Position numbers and translations under genes: made by a program. A DNA stretch of 64,000 bases from the NCBI RefSeq assembly GCF_014108865.1, contig NZ_CP053928.1:1798001-1862000 (forward strand). Reading direction: 5' to 3'. Shown piece after piece: positions 35,381 to 46,580 of the stretch. Position 1 is the stretch's first letter. The number at the start of each line of letters is the position of its first letter. Source of the stretch: Nocardioides sp. WS12. GTDB taxonomy: Bacteria; Actinomycetota; Actinomycetes; Propionibacteriales; Nocardioidaceae. The notes under the pieces are model-generated. The model did no database searches, had not been told where the DNA came from, and saw nothing but the letters and a program-made list of their open reading frames with translations.

Positions 35381-35884
35381 ATGAGCACCGATGAGGAGTC
35401 GTTCCGCCGCTGGGCGGGGGAGCGTCAGCTCGCGTTGCTGCGGACGGCGACCTTGCTCACCGGTGACCGGCAGCGGGCCGAGGACCTGGTCCAGGAGGCG
35501 CTGACGAAGGTGGCGCTGCGCTGGCGCCGGCTGCGCGACGACAACCCCGAGGGGTACGCCCGGCAGATCATCGTGCGCGACAACATCTCGGCCTGGCGCA
35601 AGCGGCGCCGTGAGGTCGTGGTCGACCAGGTGCCACGCGTCGTCGTACCCGACCACACGGCTGCCTCCGAGCGCCGACTGCTGCTCGACGAGGCACTGGC
35701 CACGCTGACGCCGCGGCAACGTGCGGTGGTCGTGCTGCGCTACTACGACGACCTCACCGAGCGGGCCGCTGCCGAAGCGCTCGGTGTCAGCGTCGGCACC
35801 GTGAAGAGCCAGACCCACCTCGCGCTGTCCCGGTTGCGCGAAGCCGCGCCCGAGCTCGCCGAACTCCTGCGAGAGGAGAGTTGA
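35381..35884 (+). CDS. SigE-family ECF RNA polymerase sigma factor
   Basis: 167 residues. Region 2 (ALLRTATLLTGDRQRAEDLVQEALTKVALRW) and region 4 (LTPRQRAVVVLRYYDDLTERAAAEALGVSVGTVKS) are complete. The next gene, starting 1 bp after its stop, encodes a single-pass membrane protein that is its probable anti-sigma factor. Confidence 0.9.
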   Translation: MSTDEESFRRWAGERQLALLRTATLLTGDRQRAEDLVQEALTKVALRWRRLRDDNPEGYARQIIVRDNISAWRKRRREVVVDQVPRVVVPDHTAASERRLLLDEALATLTPRQRAVVVLRYYDDLTERAAAEALGVSVGTVKSQTHLALSRLREAAPELAELLREES

Positions 35885-35885
35885 G

Positions 35886-37070
35886 ATGACCGACCAGCGA
35901 CTGCGCGACCTGCTCCACGAGCAGGTGGCCGACCTCGAATCCACCGATCGTTCCGCGGCTGCGTGGGCAGGCGCGCGACGCATTCGGCAGCGCCGGATCA
36001 CCGTGGTGGCGAGCGCTGCCGTCGCGACCGTTGCGGTCGTGGCGGGAAGCCTTGTCCTCACGAAGGGCGATGGTGGGGAGCCGGCCGATCCCGCCCCGAC
36101 GCCGACCACCGAACAGTCCGTCCAGTCCTCGTCGGTCGAACCCGGCCGCGACTACCGCGGCGCGAAGACCTGGTGGGCGCCGGTCGACACGGCGGAGGGG
36201 GACCTGCCGGAGCTCGAATCGTTGCCGTACCCGCCCGAGATCAGCCTTGCCCCCGACCTGCCCCCGCATTCGGCCGGAGTCCCGGCGCACGCCGTGTACG
36301 AGCTGTCTGGCGACGGCCCGCGGCCGGGGCGGGTGGTCATCGTGGGCCACGACGGCTTGACGCACGCGCTCGACGTCGGGCGCCTGGACCCCGTGACCGA
36401 CGAGGAGGGCAATGTCCTGTCGCCGCTGACGGCCGAGAGTCTCGCGCCGGACGGGCGGCACGTGTTCTTCATCCAGGAGAGCTCGCTCGAGGTGTACGAC
36501 CTGACGACGGGCACCTGGGCCACCTACGAGATCGTGCCCCGGATGGGGGAGCAAGCCCTCTGGATCAACTCCGCCGAGGTCTGGACGCCCGGTGAGTTGG
36601 GCGCGCCCGACGGTGTCGGGACGACGTACGACGTCACGGGGTCCGGCCTCGATTCGTCTTCGGGCGTCCCGGACGTCCCCCGGGTGTGGGACACCTCCGA
36701 CGAGCCGTGGGGGCCGGTGCGGCTCTCGGATCGCGACGGTGCGGCGCAGGGCATGTTCCTGGCCGACGTGGCCAGCGGCCCGGACGGCGCGATGGGCGGC
36801 CTGGATGCGCTGGCAGCGCGGGTCGGGTCGACCGAGGGCAAGAACGTGCACCTCCTGGTCATGCCCGGCCCGGACAGCGGCCGCTGGAAGGGTTGCTGCC
36901 CGGTCATCGGCTGGCTCGACGACGAGACGGTGCTGTTCCAGTCCCGCTCGAACGCGATGCGGATCCTCGCCTGGCGCGTCGGCACGGCGGATCTGCGCAG
37001 GGTCTCGCGGATCACGGGCTGGGAGCCCGGCGAAGAGGTGCCGGTCGGGAGCTTCGCCGACCCTCGCTGA
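35886..37070 (+). CDS. Membrane-anchored propeller-like protein, probable anti-sigma partner
   Basis: 394 residues. N-terminal cytoplasmic stretch with [13 protein letters not shown], one membrane helix ([19 protein letters not shown], about residues 40-58), then a long extracytoplasmic domain with propeller-like repeats ([39 protein letters not shown]). Membrane-spanning proteins that follow SigE-family sigma genes are often anti-sigma factors; a zinc-binding HxxxCxxC motif is absent, so it is not a ZAS-type. Role is inference. Confidence 0.7.
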   Translation: MTDQRLRDLLHEQVADLESTDRSAAAWAGARRIRQRRITVVASAAVATVAVVAGSLVLTKGDGGEPADPAPTPTTEQSVQSSSVEPGRDYRGAKTWWAPVDTAEGDLPELESLPYPPEISLAPDLPPHSAGVPAHAVYELSGDGPRPGRVVIVGHDGLTHALDVGRLDPVTDEEGNVLSPLTAESLAPDGRHVFFIQESSLEVYDLTTGTWATYEIVPRMGEQALWINSAEVWTPGELGAPDGVGTTYDVTGSGLDSSSGVPDVPRVWDTSDEPWGPVRLSDRDGAAQGMFLADVASGPDGAMGGLDALAARVGSTEGKNVHLLVMPGPDSGRWKGCCPVIGWLDDETVLFQSRSNAMRILAWRVGTADLRRVSRITGWEPGEEVPVGSFADPR

Positions 37071-38834
<1,764 letters not shown>

Positions 38835-38860
38835 GTCCTGCCTCCACGGCAATCCTCTGC

Positions 38861-38886
38861 AAGGCCCCCGCTTCGGCGGGGGCCTT
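38861..38886 (+). terminator. Strong intrinsic-type terminator after groEL
   Basis: Perfect 11-bp stem AAGGCCCCCGC/GCGGGGGCCTT with TTCG tetraloop, starting 27 nt after the groEL stop. The downstream TGTGG is short of U residues, as usual in high-GC bacteria. Confidence 0.9.
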
Positions 38887-38951
38887 GTGGCGTTTTCGGG
38901 CTGGGCGCGGATGAACCAGCGCCGCCGCGACCAGTGGGCGATGATGGCGCG

Positions 38952-39167
38952 GTGAGCTCCCCTGAACCAGACGCCCGTTCTGTCTCGCCGCTCGTGGCCG
39001 GGCTGGTGCCTGTCCTGACGCTGGCCGTGTTCGTCGGCCTGGCCTACTTCGCAGGCAAGGCCATCGACGGCCCGAGTTGGCTGACCAACGTCCTGGTGAT
39101 CATCGGTGCCTGTGTGGGCTACGTCGTGAGCCGCACGATCCTGCGCTGGATCTTCACGCCGCGCTGA
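38952..39167 (+). CDS. Small hypothetical membrane protein
   Basis: 71 residues from GTG 38952 (frame open to 38934). Two membrane segments (VAGLVPVLTLAVFVGLAYFAG and TNVLVIIGACVGYVVSRTIL) and a basic tail. No family recognised. Stands alone after the groEL terminator. Confidence 0.6.
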   Translation: MSSPEPDARSVSPLVAGLVPVLTLAVFVGLAYFAGKAIDGPSWLTNVLVIIGACVGYVVSRTILRWIFTPR

Positions 39168-39538
39168 GGTTCTCCACAGGTGGTGCCGCAGCGCGTCGTG
39201 ATGTCGGTGCCCCGAACCCCGCCCACCAGCGGAGCTCGCGCCACCTCGCAACCTGTCCAATGCACGCTTACGGAAACGCCCTCTCCTGCCGATGGTCGTG
39301 CGCGGCAGCACCCAGCAGGGCAGCGCCTAACTGGTGATTCCCTGGCGCCACGCGCCGGCTATCCACCAGCTAAGGCAGGACTGCCGCACCCGGGTGAATC
39401 GCACTGACATGCCGCGGTCGGAGCGGAACGCCCGACCGCGCCGCTCGGAGCGCGTGGTCGCACCGAGTTCACGACCGTGCTGAGGTGGCGCGCGAGGCCG
39501 CGATGAAGCCGACTGATGCTGTGTGGGAATCTCGAGGC
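39168..39538. other. Gene-poor intergenic stretch
   Basis: About 370 bp with no convincing ORF or palindrome. Base composition looks less strongly biased than the flanks, so the region may be decaying or recently acquired. Nothing further can be supported. Confidence 0.4.
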
Positions 39539-39874
39539 ATGCCAACAGCCGAAGGAGAACGCATCGCACGTCGCCGCTTGCGTGCCCTGCGTGCCCTTGG
39601 TCTTGGTTCATGCGCGCTGGCGCTCGCCTTCACTCTGCCTGCAGTTGACATGGGGACGCCGAGACGCGGGGATTCGTTCGCCGCGCTGCTGCGACTGCTC
39701 TTTGTCCCGCTCGGCGAAGTCACAGAGCCAGTGCTGCTGTGGCGGGCGCGCCTCTTACTGGCCTTCGGTCTTGTACTGACCGCGGCGAGCGAGTTCATGC
39801 GGCGACGTATGAACCGGAAGCGTCGCCATCTTCGGCACAGCGGCGACCCCTCCGTGCGATCTGTCGGGCGCTGA
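39539..39874 (+). CDS. Hypothetical membrane protein
   Basis: 111 residues from ATG 39539 (frame open to 39485). Two hydrophobic segments (ALGLGSCALALAFTLPAV and LLWRARLLLAFGLVLTAASEF) and many Arg at both ends. No family recognised; codon bias weaker than core genes. Confidence 0.4.
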   Translation: MPTAEGERIARRRLRALRALGLGSCALALAFTLPAVDMGTPRRGDSFAALLRLLFVPLGEVTEPVLLWRARLLLAFGLVLTAASEFMRRRMNRKRRHLRHSGDPSVRSVGR

Positions 39875-39986
39875 GTTGCCGGCTTCAACCATGCCGCTGG
39901 CAGGGCGCGGGCTAACCGACCACGACGCGGCATGCAGAGACGCAAACCCAGTTGGCCGCGAGGCCTTCCCACGGCAACATGGGCGC

Positions 39987-40232
39987 GTGCCCTTTGAGCC
40001 AGTTGTGACCTCGAAGGTCGCCGAGATCCTGGCTACGGTCGTGGAGTGCGGTGGCGAGGCACGCGGTGCGCATCTGCTCGACACTTGTGGTTTGAACAAG
40101 GTCCAGCTGACTCGCCAACTCCGATGGATGGAGATGCAGGACTTCATCAACCAGGTTGGGTCGTGGAATGACGGTGGCCTGTGGGTTCGCGCAACGACCC
40201 TCGGTCGAGCCATCCTCGCGGCACAGTCCTGA
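39987..40232 (+). CDS. Hypothetical small winged-helix-like protein
   Basis: 81 residues from GTG 39987. Pattern like a winged HTH: KVAEILATVVECGGEARGAHLL, then NKVQLTRQLRWMEMQDFI, then GGLWVRATTLGRAIL. DNA binding is a guess from this pattern. Weaker codon bias than flanking core genes. Confidence 0.4.
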   Translation: MPFEPVVTSKVAEILATVVECGGEARGAHLLDTCGLNKVQLTRQLRWMEMQDFINQVGSWNDGGLWVRATTLGRAILAAQS

Positions 40233-40295
40233 GCCATTCGCGCTCATGCCGCGATCCGCTCGGTCGTGTCGAGTTGGGTGCGTTCGGGTTGACGC

Positions 40296-40853
40296 TTAGC
40301 CGTCGCGGAACTCGTCGTCCGGGTTGAGGTCCTCCAGCTCCCAGCGTCCGTCCCTCATCCAGAACAGAAAGGGCCGGGGAAGGCCTTCATCGAGGGCATA
40401 TCCCACCAGTGTCGGGTTCGGCGTCCAGTCATAGCCGCCCGTGTCGTTCCTTCCGGCGACGTACTCGCCTAAGCGCGGTTCTACGAACGGTGCCAACCAT
40501 TCAAGTGCCTCGCTGGCTTCCTCCGCGCCCATCTTCCAGGAGAAACGGCAGTCGAGGTTCCAATTGCTCCCCGTCCAAGCGAGGACTCCATGCTCCGTGG
40601 TGCCGCCGCTCATTTCGATGCTGACAGCGTTCGCCCAGTCGTGACGCCACGGCTCATGCTCGTACGGATCCCTCTCCTCAAAACCCGCGTAGCGCCAGTC
40701 CGGTTCCCACAGTTCCCAGCCTTCAACAACCGGTGCGGGGAGATCGGGCGCACCGGGAGACTCCTCGGCCAACGCGGAGAAGGCAGCAAGGACGTGCTCT
40801 GGCGCTGATTCGACGAAGTCGAACGACAGACAAACCTCGGTGAAGGAACCCAT
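40296..40853 (-). CDS. Hypothetical acidic Trp-rich protein
   Basis: 185 residues, soluble and acidic, with eleven Trp (for example WELWEPDWRYAGF and WNLDCRFSW) and no signal peptide. The composition resembles toxin-immunity-type proteins but no family can be named and no toxin gene is nearby. Confidence 0.5.
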   Translation of the reverse strand: MGSFTEVCLSFDFVESAPEHVLAAFSALAEESPGAPDLPAPVVEGWELWEPDWRYAGFEERDPYEHEPWRHDWANAVSIEMSGGTTEHGVLAWTGSNWNLDCRFSWKMGAEEASEALEWLAPFVEPRLGEYVAGRNDTGGYDWTPNPTLVGYALDEGLPRPFLFWMRDGRWELEDLNPDDEFRDG

Positions 40854-41229
40854 GCCTCGACCCTACTGACGAGCGCACCCTCTTGCCGCCGAGTGCGCAC
40901 CGGAAACTCGGGCGCCGCGGGCCTCCAGTTGCGGGACGATGGCGTGGTGCCTTCCGAGTCGGTGTTCGCCCATGGCCATGCGCCGTACTGTCCGGAGGCG
41001 AACGGCCCGGCTGCTTCGCTCACGCTCGCGACCGGGTTTCGAAACGCGTCGCTCCCTCGCTTCGCGAGTGAGCGGCGCTCCTCAACCTTCGGCGTGGCCG
41101 CGGGTTCGCGGGCTCATCCGCGGCGGCCTCGCTGTCCCAACAGGTCCTCCCCTCCGATCGGGGAGTGTCGGTCGGCTCCTCCGCCTCCTAGCGTCGACAG
41201 GGGACGGAACGAGTCGAGGAGGAACCCGG
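40854..41229. other. Intergenic region with a REP-like repeat and the mftD promoter region
   Basis: No gene seen. GTTTCGAAACGCGTCGCTCC...GCGAGTGAGCG (about 41036-41074) has inverted CGCTCCCTCG/CGAGTGAGCG arms and ends CTCCTCAACC, a dispersed-repeat style common in this group. CTCCCC-N7-GGGGAG (41147-41165) is a second palindrome. TAGCGT at 41189-41194 (possible -10) and GAGGAGG before ATG 41230 complete the mftD upstream region. Confidence 0.45.
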
Positions 41230-42444
41230 ATGTCATGGATGGAAACGGTTGCCGAGGCGCAGCGCAGGGCGAAGAAGAGGCTGCCCGCGTCGGTGTACAG
41301 TGCGCTCCTCGCAGGGTCCGAGGTCGGGACGTCGTACGACGACAACACCCGTGCGTTCGCAGAGATCGGCCTCGCACCGCACGTCGCCGGATTGTCCGCC
41401 GAGCGTGACCTGAGTACGACCGTGATGGGCCAATCGGTCTCCATGCCGGTGATCATCTCGCCCACGGGAGTGCAGGCCGTGCACCCCGACGGCGAGGTCG
41501 CCATGGCCCGGGCGGCGGCCGCGCGGGGCATCGCCATGGGCCTCAGTTCGTTCGCCAGCAAGCCGGTCGAAGAGGTCACCCAGGCGTCGTCACAGGTGTT
41601 CTTCCAGTCGTACTGGCTCGGTGATCGCGACGCCATCGCGCGCCGCTTCGACCGGGCTCGTGCCGCGGGCTGCGTGGGCATGATCGCCACCCTGGACTGG
41701 TCCTTCTCCTACGGCCGCGACTGGGGGAGCCCGGCCATCCCGGAGAAGCTCGACCTCCGCGCGATGGCCCGCTTCGCCCCTGAGGTGCTGCGCCGCCCAC
41801 GGTGGCTCTACGAGTTCGCGCGCTCCGGCGACCTGCCGGACCTGAAGACGCCGAACCTCGTCGACCCGGGCCGCGAGTCGGAGGCACCCACCTTCTTCGG
41901 TGCGTACGGGGAGTGGGCGCAGACCCCTCCGCCGACCTGGGACGACGTCGCCTGGATGGTCAAGGAATGGGGCGGGCCGTTCATGCTCAAGGGGATCTGC
42001 CGGGTGGATGACGCCAAGGCGGCCCGCGACGCGGGCGTGACCGCCGTGTCGGTCTCCAACCACGGCGGCAACAACCTCGACGGCACGCCGGCACCGATCC
42101 GCGTACTCCCGTCGATTGCTGCGGCGGTCGGTGACGAGATCGAGGTGGTCATGGACGGCGGCATCCGGCGCGGCAGCGATGTGGTCAAGGCGCTCGCACT
42201 CGGCGCCCGGGCAGTGATGATCGGCCGCGCTTCCCTGTGGGGTCTTGGTGCGGGTGGCCAGGCCGGCGTCGAGAACGTCCTTGACGTGCTGCGTGGAGGC
42301 ATCGACTCGGCGCTTCTCGGCATGGGCAAGGCATCGGTGCACGATCTGGGGCCGGACGACGTGCTGTTGCCGGACGGGTTCCTGCGCAACCTCGGCTCGT
42401 CGGTGCCGGCTCTGGCTGCGGCCGACGGGCGGCACACCGGCTGA
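41230..42444 (+). CDS. mftD: Mycofactocin synthase MftD (FMN-dependent, lactate-dehydrogenase-like)
   Basis: 404 residues. Alpha-hydroxy-acid-oxidase fold, but sequence follows MftD: ETVAEAQRRAKKRLPASVYS at the N terminus, DLSTTVMGQSVSMPVIISPTGVQAV, DWSFSYGRDWGSP, MLKGICRVDDA and SVSNHGGNNLDGTPAPIR with the catalytic His. MftD oxidises the cyclised dipeptide AHDP to premycofactocin (PMFT), giving the redox-active diketo group. It lies 9 kb from mftA, separated by alcohol dehydrogenases and regulators, not in the usual mftABCDEF order. Ribosome site GAGGAGG, 8 bp spacing. Confidence 0.95.
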   Translation: MSWMETVAEAQRRAKKRLPASVYSALLAGSEVGTSYDDNTRAFAEIGLAPHVAGLSAERDLSTTVMGQSVSMPVIISPTGVQAVHPDGEVAMARAAAARGIAMGLSSFASKPVEEVTQASSQVFFQSYWLGDRDAIARRFDRARAAGCVGMIATLDWSFSYGRDWGSPAIPEKLDLRAMARFAPEVLRRPRWLYEFARSGDLPDLKTPNLVDPGRESEAPTFFGAYGEWAQTPPPTWDDVAWMVKEWGGPFMLKGICRVDDAKAARDAGVTAVSVSNHGGNNLDGTPAPIRVLPSIAAAVGDEIEVVMDGGIRRGSDVVKALALGARAVMIGRASLWGLGAGGQAGVENVLDVLRGGIDSALLGMGKASVHDLGPDDVLLPDGFLRNLGSSVPALAAADGRHTG

Positions 42445-42469
42445 CGTCTCGGCATCGGCGTGACGTCGT

Positions 42470-42489
42470 ACCTCTCCGAACGGACAGGT
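42470..42489. promoter_or_regulatory. Operator palindrome shared with the mftA/dehydrogenase promoter region
   Basis: ACCTCTCC-GAAC-GGACAGGT, an inverted repeat with one mismatch, 67 bp before the Fe-alcohol dehydrogenase start. The site at 51727-51746 has the same arms and 4-bp centre (ACCTGTCC-GTTC-CGACAGGT). A common regulator, possibly the RR encoded at 45179-45868, is likely (inference). Confidence 0.6.
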
Positions 42490-42555
42490 GCCGGCGAACG
42501 TCCATGCAACCTTCCCTGAGCAGTGTGGTGTCCGTCACACGTCGAAGGGACCTGC

Positions 42556-43764
42556 ATGACGCTCATGGCAACACCGCTGCGGACCCGCGGACGAACCTGC
42601 CCGGACCACGAACCGACCGGCCTGGTGAAATTCCATGCCCCCGAGATCGTGTTCGGTGTCGGGTCGCTCAGCGAGGCGGGGTTCGCTGCCGCCCGGCTGG
42701 GCGCTCGTCGACCGTTGGTGGTCACCGATCCCGGCATCATCGAGGCCGGATGGGTCGACGAACTCCTCGGCCATCTGCGGGACGCCGGCCTGGACCCCGT
42801 GGTCTGGTCGAGCGTGACGCCGAACCCGCGCGATCACGAGGTGCGGGCAGCGTTCGCCCACTACCTCGAGTGGGACTGCGACGTGATCATCGGAATCGGT
42901 GGCGGTTCGTGTGCGGACGCGGCCAAGGGCGTGGCGGTGCTGTCCGGCAACGGCGGCGACATCCTTGACTACCGCGGCGTCGACCAGGTGACCCGGCCGA
43001 TCCCTCCGCTGCTCATCATTCCGAGCACTTCGGGTACGGGTGCCGACGTGAGCCAATTCTGCATCGTCACCGACACGGCCCGATCGGTGAAGGTCACCAT
43101 CATGGGGCGGGCGCTCGTGCCCGACATCTCGATCACCGACCCGCGGCTCCTGGTCACCATGCCGGACCTGCTCAATGCGGCGACCGGGCTGGACGCGCTC
43201 ACCCATGGCATCGAGGCGTTCGTCTCGTTGGCTCACAACCCGCTGGCCGACACCCACGCGCTCAACGCAGTGGAACTGGTGTGCGGGCACCTGCGCTCGA
43301 CGATCACGTCTCCGCTCGACACCGAGCACCGCCTGAAGATGGCGCAGGCCAGCCTCCAGGCCGGACTCGCGTTCTCGAACGCGATCCTCGGAGCGACTCA
43401 TGCCATGAGTCACCAGGTCGGCGGCTTGCTGGATGCTCCGCACGGCGTCGTCAACGGCGTGCTGCTGCCGCACGTGATCCGGTACAACGCCCGTGCCACG
43501 CCGGAGCGGTTCGTGGCCCTGGCGGCCGCCGTCGGGATCGACGTGGACGGCATTCCCGGCATCGCCGCTGCGGACCTCCTCGCAGACCACGTACGCCGCC
43601 TGGCCGATGACGTGGGCGTGCCCAAGGGACTGCGGGAACTGGGTGTCACCGAGGCCGACATCCCGCGCCTGGCGGGCACCACCCTCGACGACGCCTGCCT
43701 GACGACCAACCCCCGGGCCGCGACCTTCGAGGACGTCACGCGATTGTTCCTCGAGGCGTTGTGA
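42556..43764 (+). CDS. Iron-containing alcohol dehydrogenase
   Basis: 402 residues from ATG 42556. Type III ADH: GIGGGSCADAAKG (nucleotide loop), STSGTGADVSQF, and metal ligands in TGLDALTHGIEAF, THAMSHQVGGLLDAPHG. Oxidises a primary or secondary alcohol. In mycofactocin loci such enzymes hold their nicotinamide tightly and pass electrons to the cofactor. The histidine kinase gene overlaps its stop (GTGA), tying this ADH to a two-component system. Confidence 0.9.
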   Translation: MTLMATPLRTRGRTCPDHEPTGLVKFHAPEIVFGVGSLSEAGFAAARLGARRPLVVTDPGIIEAGWVDELLGHLRDAGLDPVVWSSVTPNPRDHEVRAAFAHYLEWDCDVIIGIGGGSCADAAKGVAVLSGNGGDILDYRGVDQVTRPIPPLLIIPSTSGTGADVSQFCIVTDTARSVKVTIMGRALVPDISITDPRLLVTMPDLLNAATGLDALTHGIEAFVSLAHNPLADTHALNAVELVCGHLRSTITSPLDTEHRLKMAQASLQAGLAFSNAILGATHAMSHQVGGLLDAPHGVVNGVLLPHVIRYNARATPERFVALAAAVGIDVDGIPGIAAADLLADHVRRLADDVGVPKGLRELGVTEADIPRLAGTTLDDACLTTNPRAATFEDVTRLFLEAL

Positions 43765-45176
43765 GCCCCGGCGAGGCGCCGGCGCCGCCGACCGACCACG
43801 ACCTCGCGACCCTCACCGGCGTGCGGTCCGGAAAGCGCTCCTACTACCGCGCCTACGTCCGCTCCGACGAACGCATGCAGCGAGCGGTGCGCGCGATGGA
43901 TTCGATCTCGCGTGGCCTGGTGCGCACGGTGGAGGGCCCGCGCGGGCTGCTCGAGCAGGTCGCTCGAGCGGCCGCGGAGCATCTCACCGCGGACTGGCTG
44001 ATCCTCGGCCTCGCTGACGGCCAGCTGCCGGCGGCTCGCCCCCGCTTCCTCGTCGTCGACGGTGTCGCCGATGCTGTCGTGGACGACGAGGCCCGGCTGC
44101 CCGCGAACGTCCGCCGCGAGCTGGGTGCGGTCCGCGCCGGCCACGCGACGCGAGCCCCGAACGACGCGAGTTGGGTCCGGGTGCCGATGACCCTGTCCGG
44201 GGAGCGGATCGGCAGTCTCGTCGGGTTGCACGGGCTGCAGGACGACCCCGAGCCGGGAGACCTGTCGGTCCTGCGGATCCTGGCGAACGAGGCCGCGGTG
44301 GCACTGCACACCTCCGAGCAGTACCAGGCCGGGCTCGCCCTGCATCGGCGCGCCCAGCACCTGTACGACGAAACGGCCGCCCAGGCACGTGACCTCGCCC
44401 AGCGCACCACCGAGCTGCGTCTGGCCGAGGAGCGCCTGCAGGTCGCCCACCAGCGCGAACTGCTCGATCACGAACGGCACAGGATCGCGCGAGAGCTCCA
44501 CGACAGCGTGACCCAATACGTGCTCGCCGCCGGCATGTCGGTCGAGTTGGCACGGGGAATCGCCGCCGACGAGGGCCGCGGGGAGATCGAGGGGACGCTC
44601 GCGACCGCCAAGGACCTCAGCGCCCGGGCCGTCGATCAGCTGCGTCGGGCGATCTATGCCCTCCACCAGCCGCAGAGCGACGTCGTCCGTTCCCTGCCCG
44701 AGTTGTTGCAGGAGGTGTCGGAGCACCATCGGCCACACCTGCTCGTCACGGTCCGGGTGGAGGGGGACGCGATCCTGCTGTCTGCCGACGCCGACCACGA
44801 CATCGCCCGCGCCGTCGGGGAGGCGCTGTTCAACGTCGCCACGCACGCGGATGCGAGCCGGGCCGTCGTACGCCTGAGGTATCGGCCCGATGAGCTCTTT
44901 GTGAGCGTGGCCGACGACGGCGGGGGAGACCCGACGGTCCTGGCGCGCCTACTGAGGATGGAGCGTGGCCCGTCCGTCGACGGCCGCCATCGTGGCCTGG
45001 TCAACATCGAGTGCCGGGTCACCGAGCTCGGTGGCTCGATCGCGTTCCGGCGCGCCCGTATCGGCGGGGTCCGTGTGGAGATGCGGATTCCACTGCCGCT
45101 GGGCGCGCAGCGCCCAGGGATCATCGCTGGCCTGGTGCGAGCCGGGCCAGCGATCAACAAGCCCAGAAGGGGATAA
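43761..45176 (+). CDS. GAF-type sensor histidine kinase of the alcohol/mycofactocin locus
   Basis: 471 residues, soluble. GAF-like sensor region (about 60-200), a coiled-coil linker ([27 protein letters not shown]), H box [15 protein letters not shown] with the phospho-His, and an HATPase_c domain ([32 protein letters not shown]). The sensory domain is cytoplasmic, so it may detect an alcohol, aldehyde or redox state. Partner RR lies 2 bp downstream. Similar kinase/RR pairs sit beside mft ADH genes in other actinobacteria. Confidence 0.88.
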   Translation: MSPGEAPAPPTDHDLATLTGVRSGKRSYYRAYVRSDERMQRAVRAMDSISRGLVRTVEGPRGLLEQVARAAAEHLTADWLILGLADGQLPAARPRFLVVDGVADAVVDDEARLPANVRRELGAVRAGHATRAPNDASWVRVPMTLSGERIGSLVGLHGLQDDPEPGDLSVLRILANEAAVALHTSEQYQAGLALHRRAQHLYDETAAQARDLAQRTTELRLAEERLQVAHQRELLDHERHRIARELHDSVTQYVLAAGMSVELARGIAADEGRGEIEGTLATAKDLSARAVDQLRRAIYALHQPQSDVVRSLPELLQEVSEHHRPHLLVTVRVEGDAILLSADADHDIARAVGEALFNVATHADASRAVVRLRYRPDELFVSVADDGGGDPTVLARLLRMERGPSVDGRHRGLVNIECRVTELGGSIAFRRARIGGVRVEMRIPLPLGAQRPGIIAGLVRAGPAINKPRRG

Positions 45177-45178
45177 CC

Positions 45179-45868
45179 ATGGCGGCACTGACACCGGTGA
45201 TGGCACCGGGCAGGATCGATCATCCAGGAGCCACGGTCGACATCATGCTGGTCGACGACCACGCGATCGTTCGACAGGGACTGCGCGCGATCCTGGAACG
45301 CGAGGCCGACCTGCGCGTGGTGGCCGAGGCGTCGAGCGCGGCGGAGGCCCTGGCCGTCGTCGGCCGTGCCTGTCCTGCGATCGTGCTGCTGGACCTCAAG
45401 CTGTCGACGTCCTCCGACACGGAGGGGCTCGACCTGTGCGAGCAGCTCGTGGCGCGGTACCCGGAGTTGGCGATCCTCGTCCTCACGACCTTCCTCGAGG
45501 AGCAACTGGTGCTGCGCGCGGTGCGGGCCGGTGCCCGCGGGTACGTCGTCAAGGACGTCGACATGACCGCACTGGTGCGCTCCATTCGCGACGTGGCCCG
45601 CGGCGAGAGTGCCTTCGATGCCCGCTCCGCAGCGGCCATGGTGCGCGGCCTCAGGGCGCCGCCGGCTGGCGAGGAGAAGAAGTTGACGTCGCGGGAGAGC
45701 GAGGTCCTGGGGCTGCTCGCCCGCGGGCTGTCCAACCGCGACATCGGCGGCCGCCTCTACATCTCGGAGACCACGGCCAAGTTCCACGTCGGCAACATCC
45801 TGCGCAAGCTGGGTGTGTCCCGTCGGGCCGAGGCTGTCTACGAGGCGTCCAAGATGGGCTTCATCTGA
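45179..45868 (+). CDS. NarL/FixJ-family response regulator of the alcohol/mycofactocin locus
   Basis: 229 residues. Receiver with phospho-Asp D72 (VLLDLKLS) and conserved K in GYVVKDVD; LuxR HTH near the end ([25 protein letters not shown]...[15 protein letters not shown]). Probable activator of this locus; the shared 20-bp palindromes (42470, 51727) are candidate targets. Followed by a bidirectional palindrome-terminator. Confidence 0.9.
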   Translation: MAALTPVMAPGRIDHPGATVDIMLVDDHAIVRQGLRAILEREADLRVVAEASSAAEALAVVGRACPAIVLLDLKLSTSSDTEGLDLCEQLVARYPELAILVLTTFLEEQLVLRAVRAGARGYVVKDVDMTALVRSIRDVARGESAFDARSAAAMVRGLRAPPAGEEKKLTSRESEVLGLLARGLSNRDIGGRLYISETTAKFHVGNILRKLGVSRRAEAVYEASKMGFI

Positions 45869-45870
45869 GA

Positions 45871-45923
45871 ACCCGTTGGTCGAGCTTGTCGAGACCGGGT
45901 CTCGACAAGCTCGACCAACGGGT
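45871..45923. repeat. 53-bp perfect palindrome (REP-like, probable bidirectional terminator)
   Basis: Two 26-bp arms (ACCCGTTGGTCGAGCTTGTC... and complement) with a 1-bp centre, between convergent genes. An arm occurs alone at 7009-7029. It would form a strong hairpin in both transcripts. Confidence 0.9.
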
Positions 45924-45933
45924 CAGGGAGCCA

Positions 45934-46530
45934 TCACGGAACGGGCAGGACGGTCCGCTCCCACGTCGTGTTCACGATGATGGCCGCCGACGCATACAGC
46001 GCGAGGGCGGCATCGAGGATGAGCAGGTATCCGGCGAGCTCACCCAGTCCGGTGCTCTCCAGGAAGGCACCGAAGGACGCGAGGTAGAACACCGCGGTCA
46101 GCAGCGCGAAGATCGCGATCGTGGTCTTGTTGGTGCGCAGTGCCGCCAACAACATGTACGTCGAGAAGATCGCCCACGCCAGCAGGAACATGCCCGTGAT
46201 CGCGGCACCGTCGGCGGTGACCTGCGGTGCGTAGAACTGCACGAGCAGCGCGTAGCTGAGCCAGAAGCCGGCGTACGCCGTGAACACCATGCCGGGGAAG
46301 GTCTCCCCGCGCCGGAAGTGGATCACGCCGGCGATCAGCTCGGTCGTGAACCCGAGGGCGAGGGCGAGCGAGAGGACGGCGGGGGTCGCGGCGGCATCGA
46401 TCAGCCCCGACATCACGCTGGCGAGCACGAGCGCGGAGATGCCGAAGCTCGCCAGGCCGAGCGGGAAAGGGTCGCCCCAGGCGACGTCGGTCAAGGGCGG
46501 TGCTGCCGTGGTCTCTGCGGTGGTGGTCAT
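45934..46530 (-). CDS. Acetate uptake transporter (GPR1/FUN34/YaaH, AceTr family)
   Basis: 198 residues with six membrane segments. Family core: DPFPLGLASFGISALVLA (conserved NPAPLGL-type motif near the N terminus) and FHFRRGETFPGMVFTAYAGFW-like stretch. Members carry acetate and succinate. Placed last in the leftward operon with an NDMA-type alcohol dehydrogenase; acetate is the end product of ethanol oxidation, so export/reuptake of acid is a plausible link (inference). Confidence 0.88.
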   Translation of the reverse strand: MTTTAETTAAPPLTDVAWGDPFPLGLASFGISALVLASVMSGLIDAAATPAVLSLALALGFTTELIAGVIHFRRGETFPGMVFTAYAGFWLSYALLVQFYAPQVTADGAAITGMFLLAWAIFSTYMLLAALRTNKTTIAIFALLTAVFYLASFGAFLESTGLGELAGYLLILDAALALYASAAIIVNTTWERTVLPVP

Positions 46531-46580
46531 GAGCTTCTCCTTGGGTGGTGGGGTGCGATTCGGTCGGGTTCAGGGGGTGT

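Noticed and set aside
40296..40853. Toxin-immunity pair
   Set aside because: The acidic Trp-rich protein resembles immunity proteins, but no toxin gene is next to it.
41130..41147. CTGTCCCAACAGGT before mftD as a third copy of the shared palindrome
   Set aside because: Half-sites are present but the spacing is 4 bp shorter than in the two good sites, so it is not counted.
41147..41165. CTCCCC-N7-GGGGAG palindrome before mftD as an operator
   Set aside because: Short GC-rich arms of this kind are common by chance in this DNA; no second copy seen near mft genes.
41230..42444. L-lactate dehydrogenase (LldD) for the FMN enzyme
   Set aside because: It shares the fold, but its conserved segments follow MftD and it lies in a mycofactocin locus, so lactate oxidation is not the likely role.
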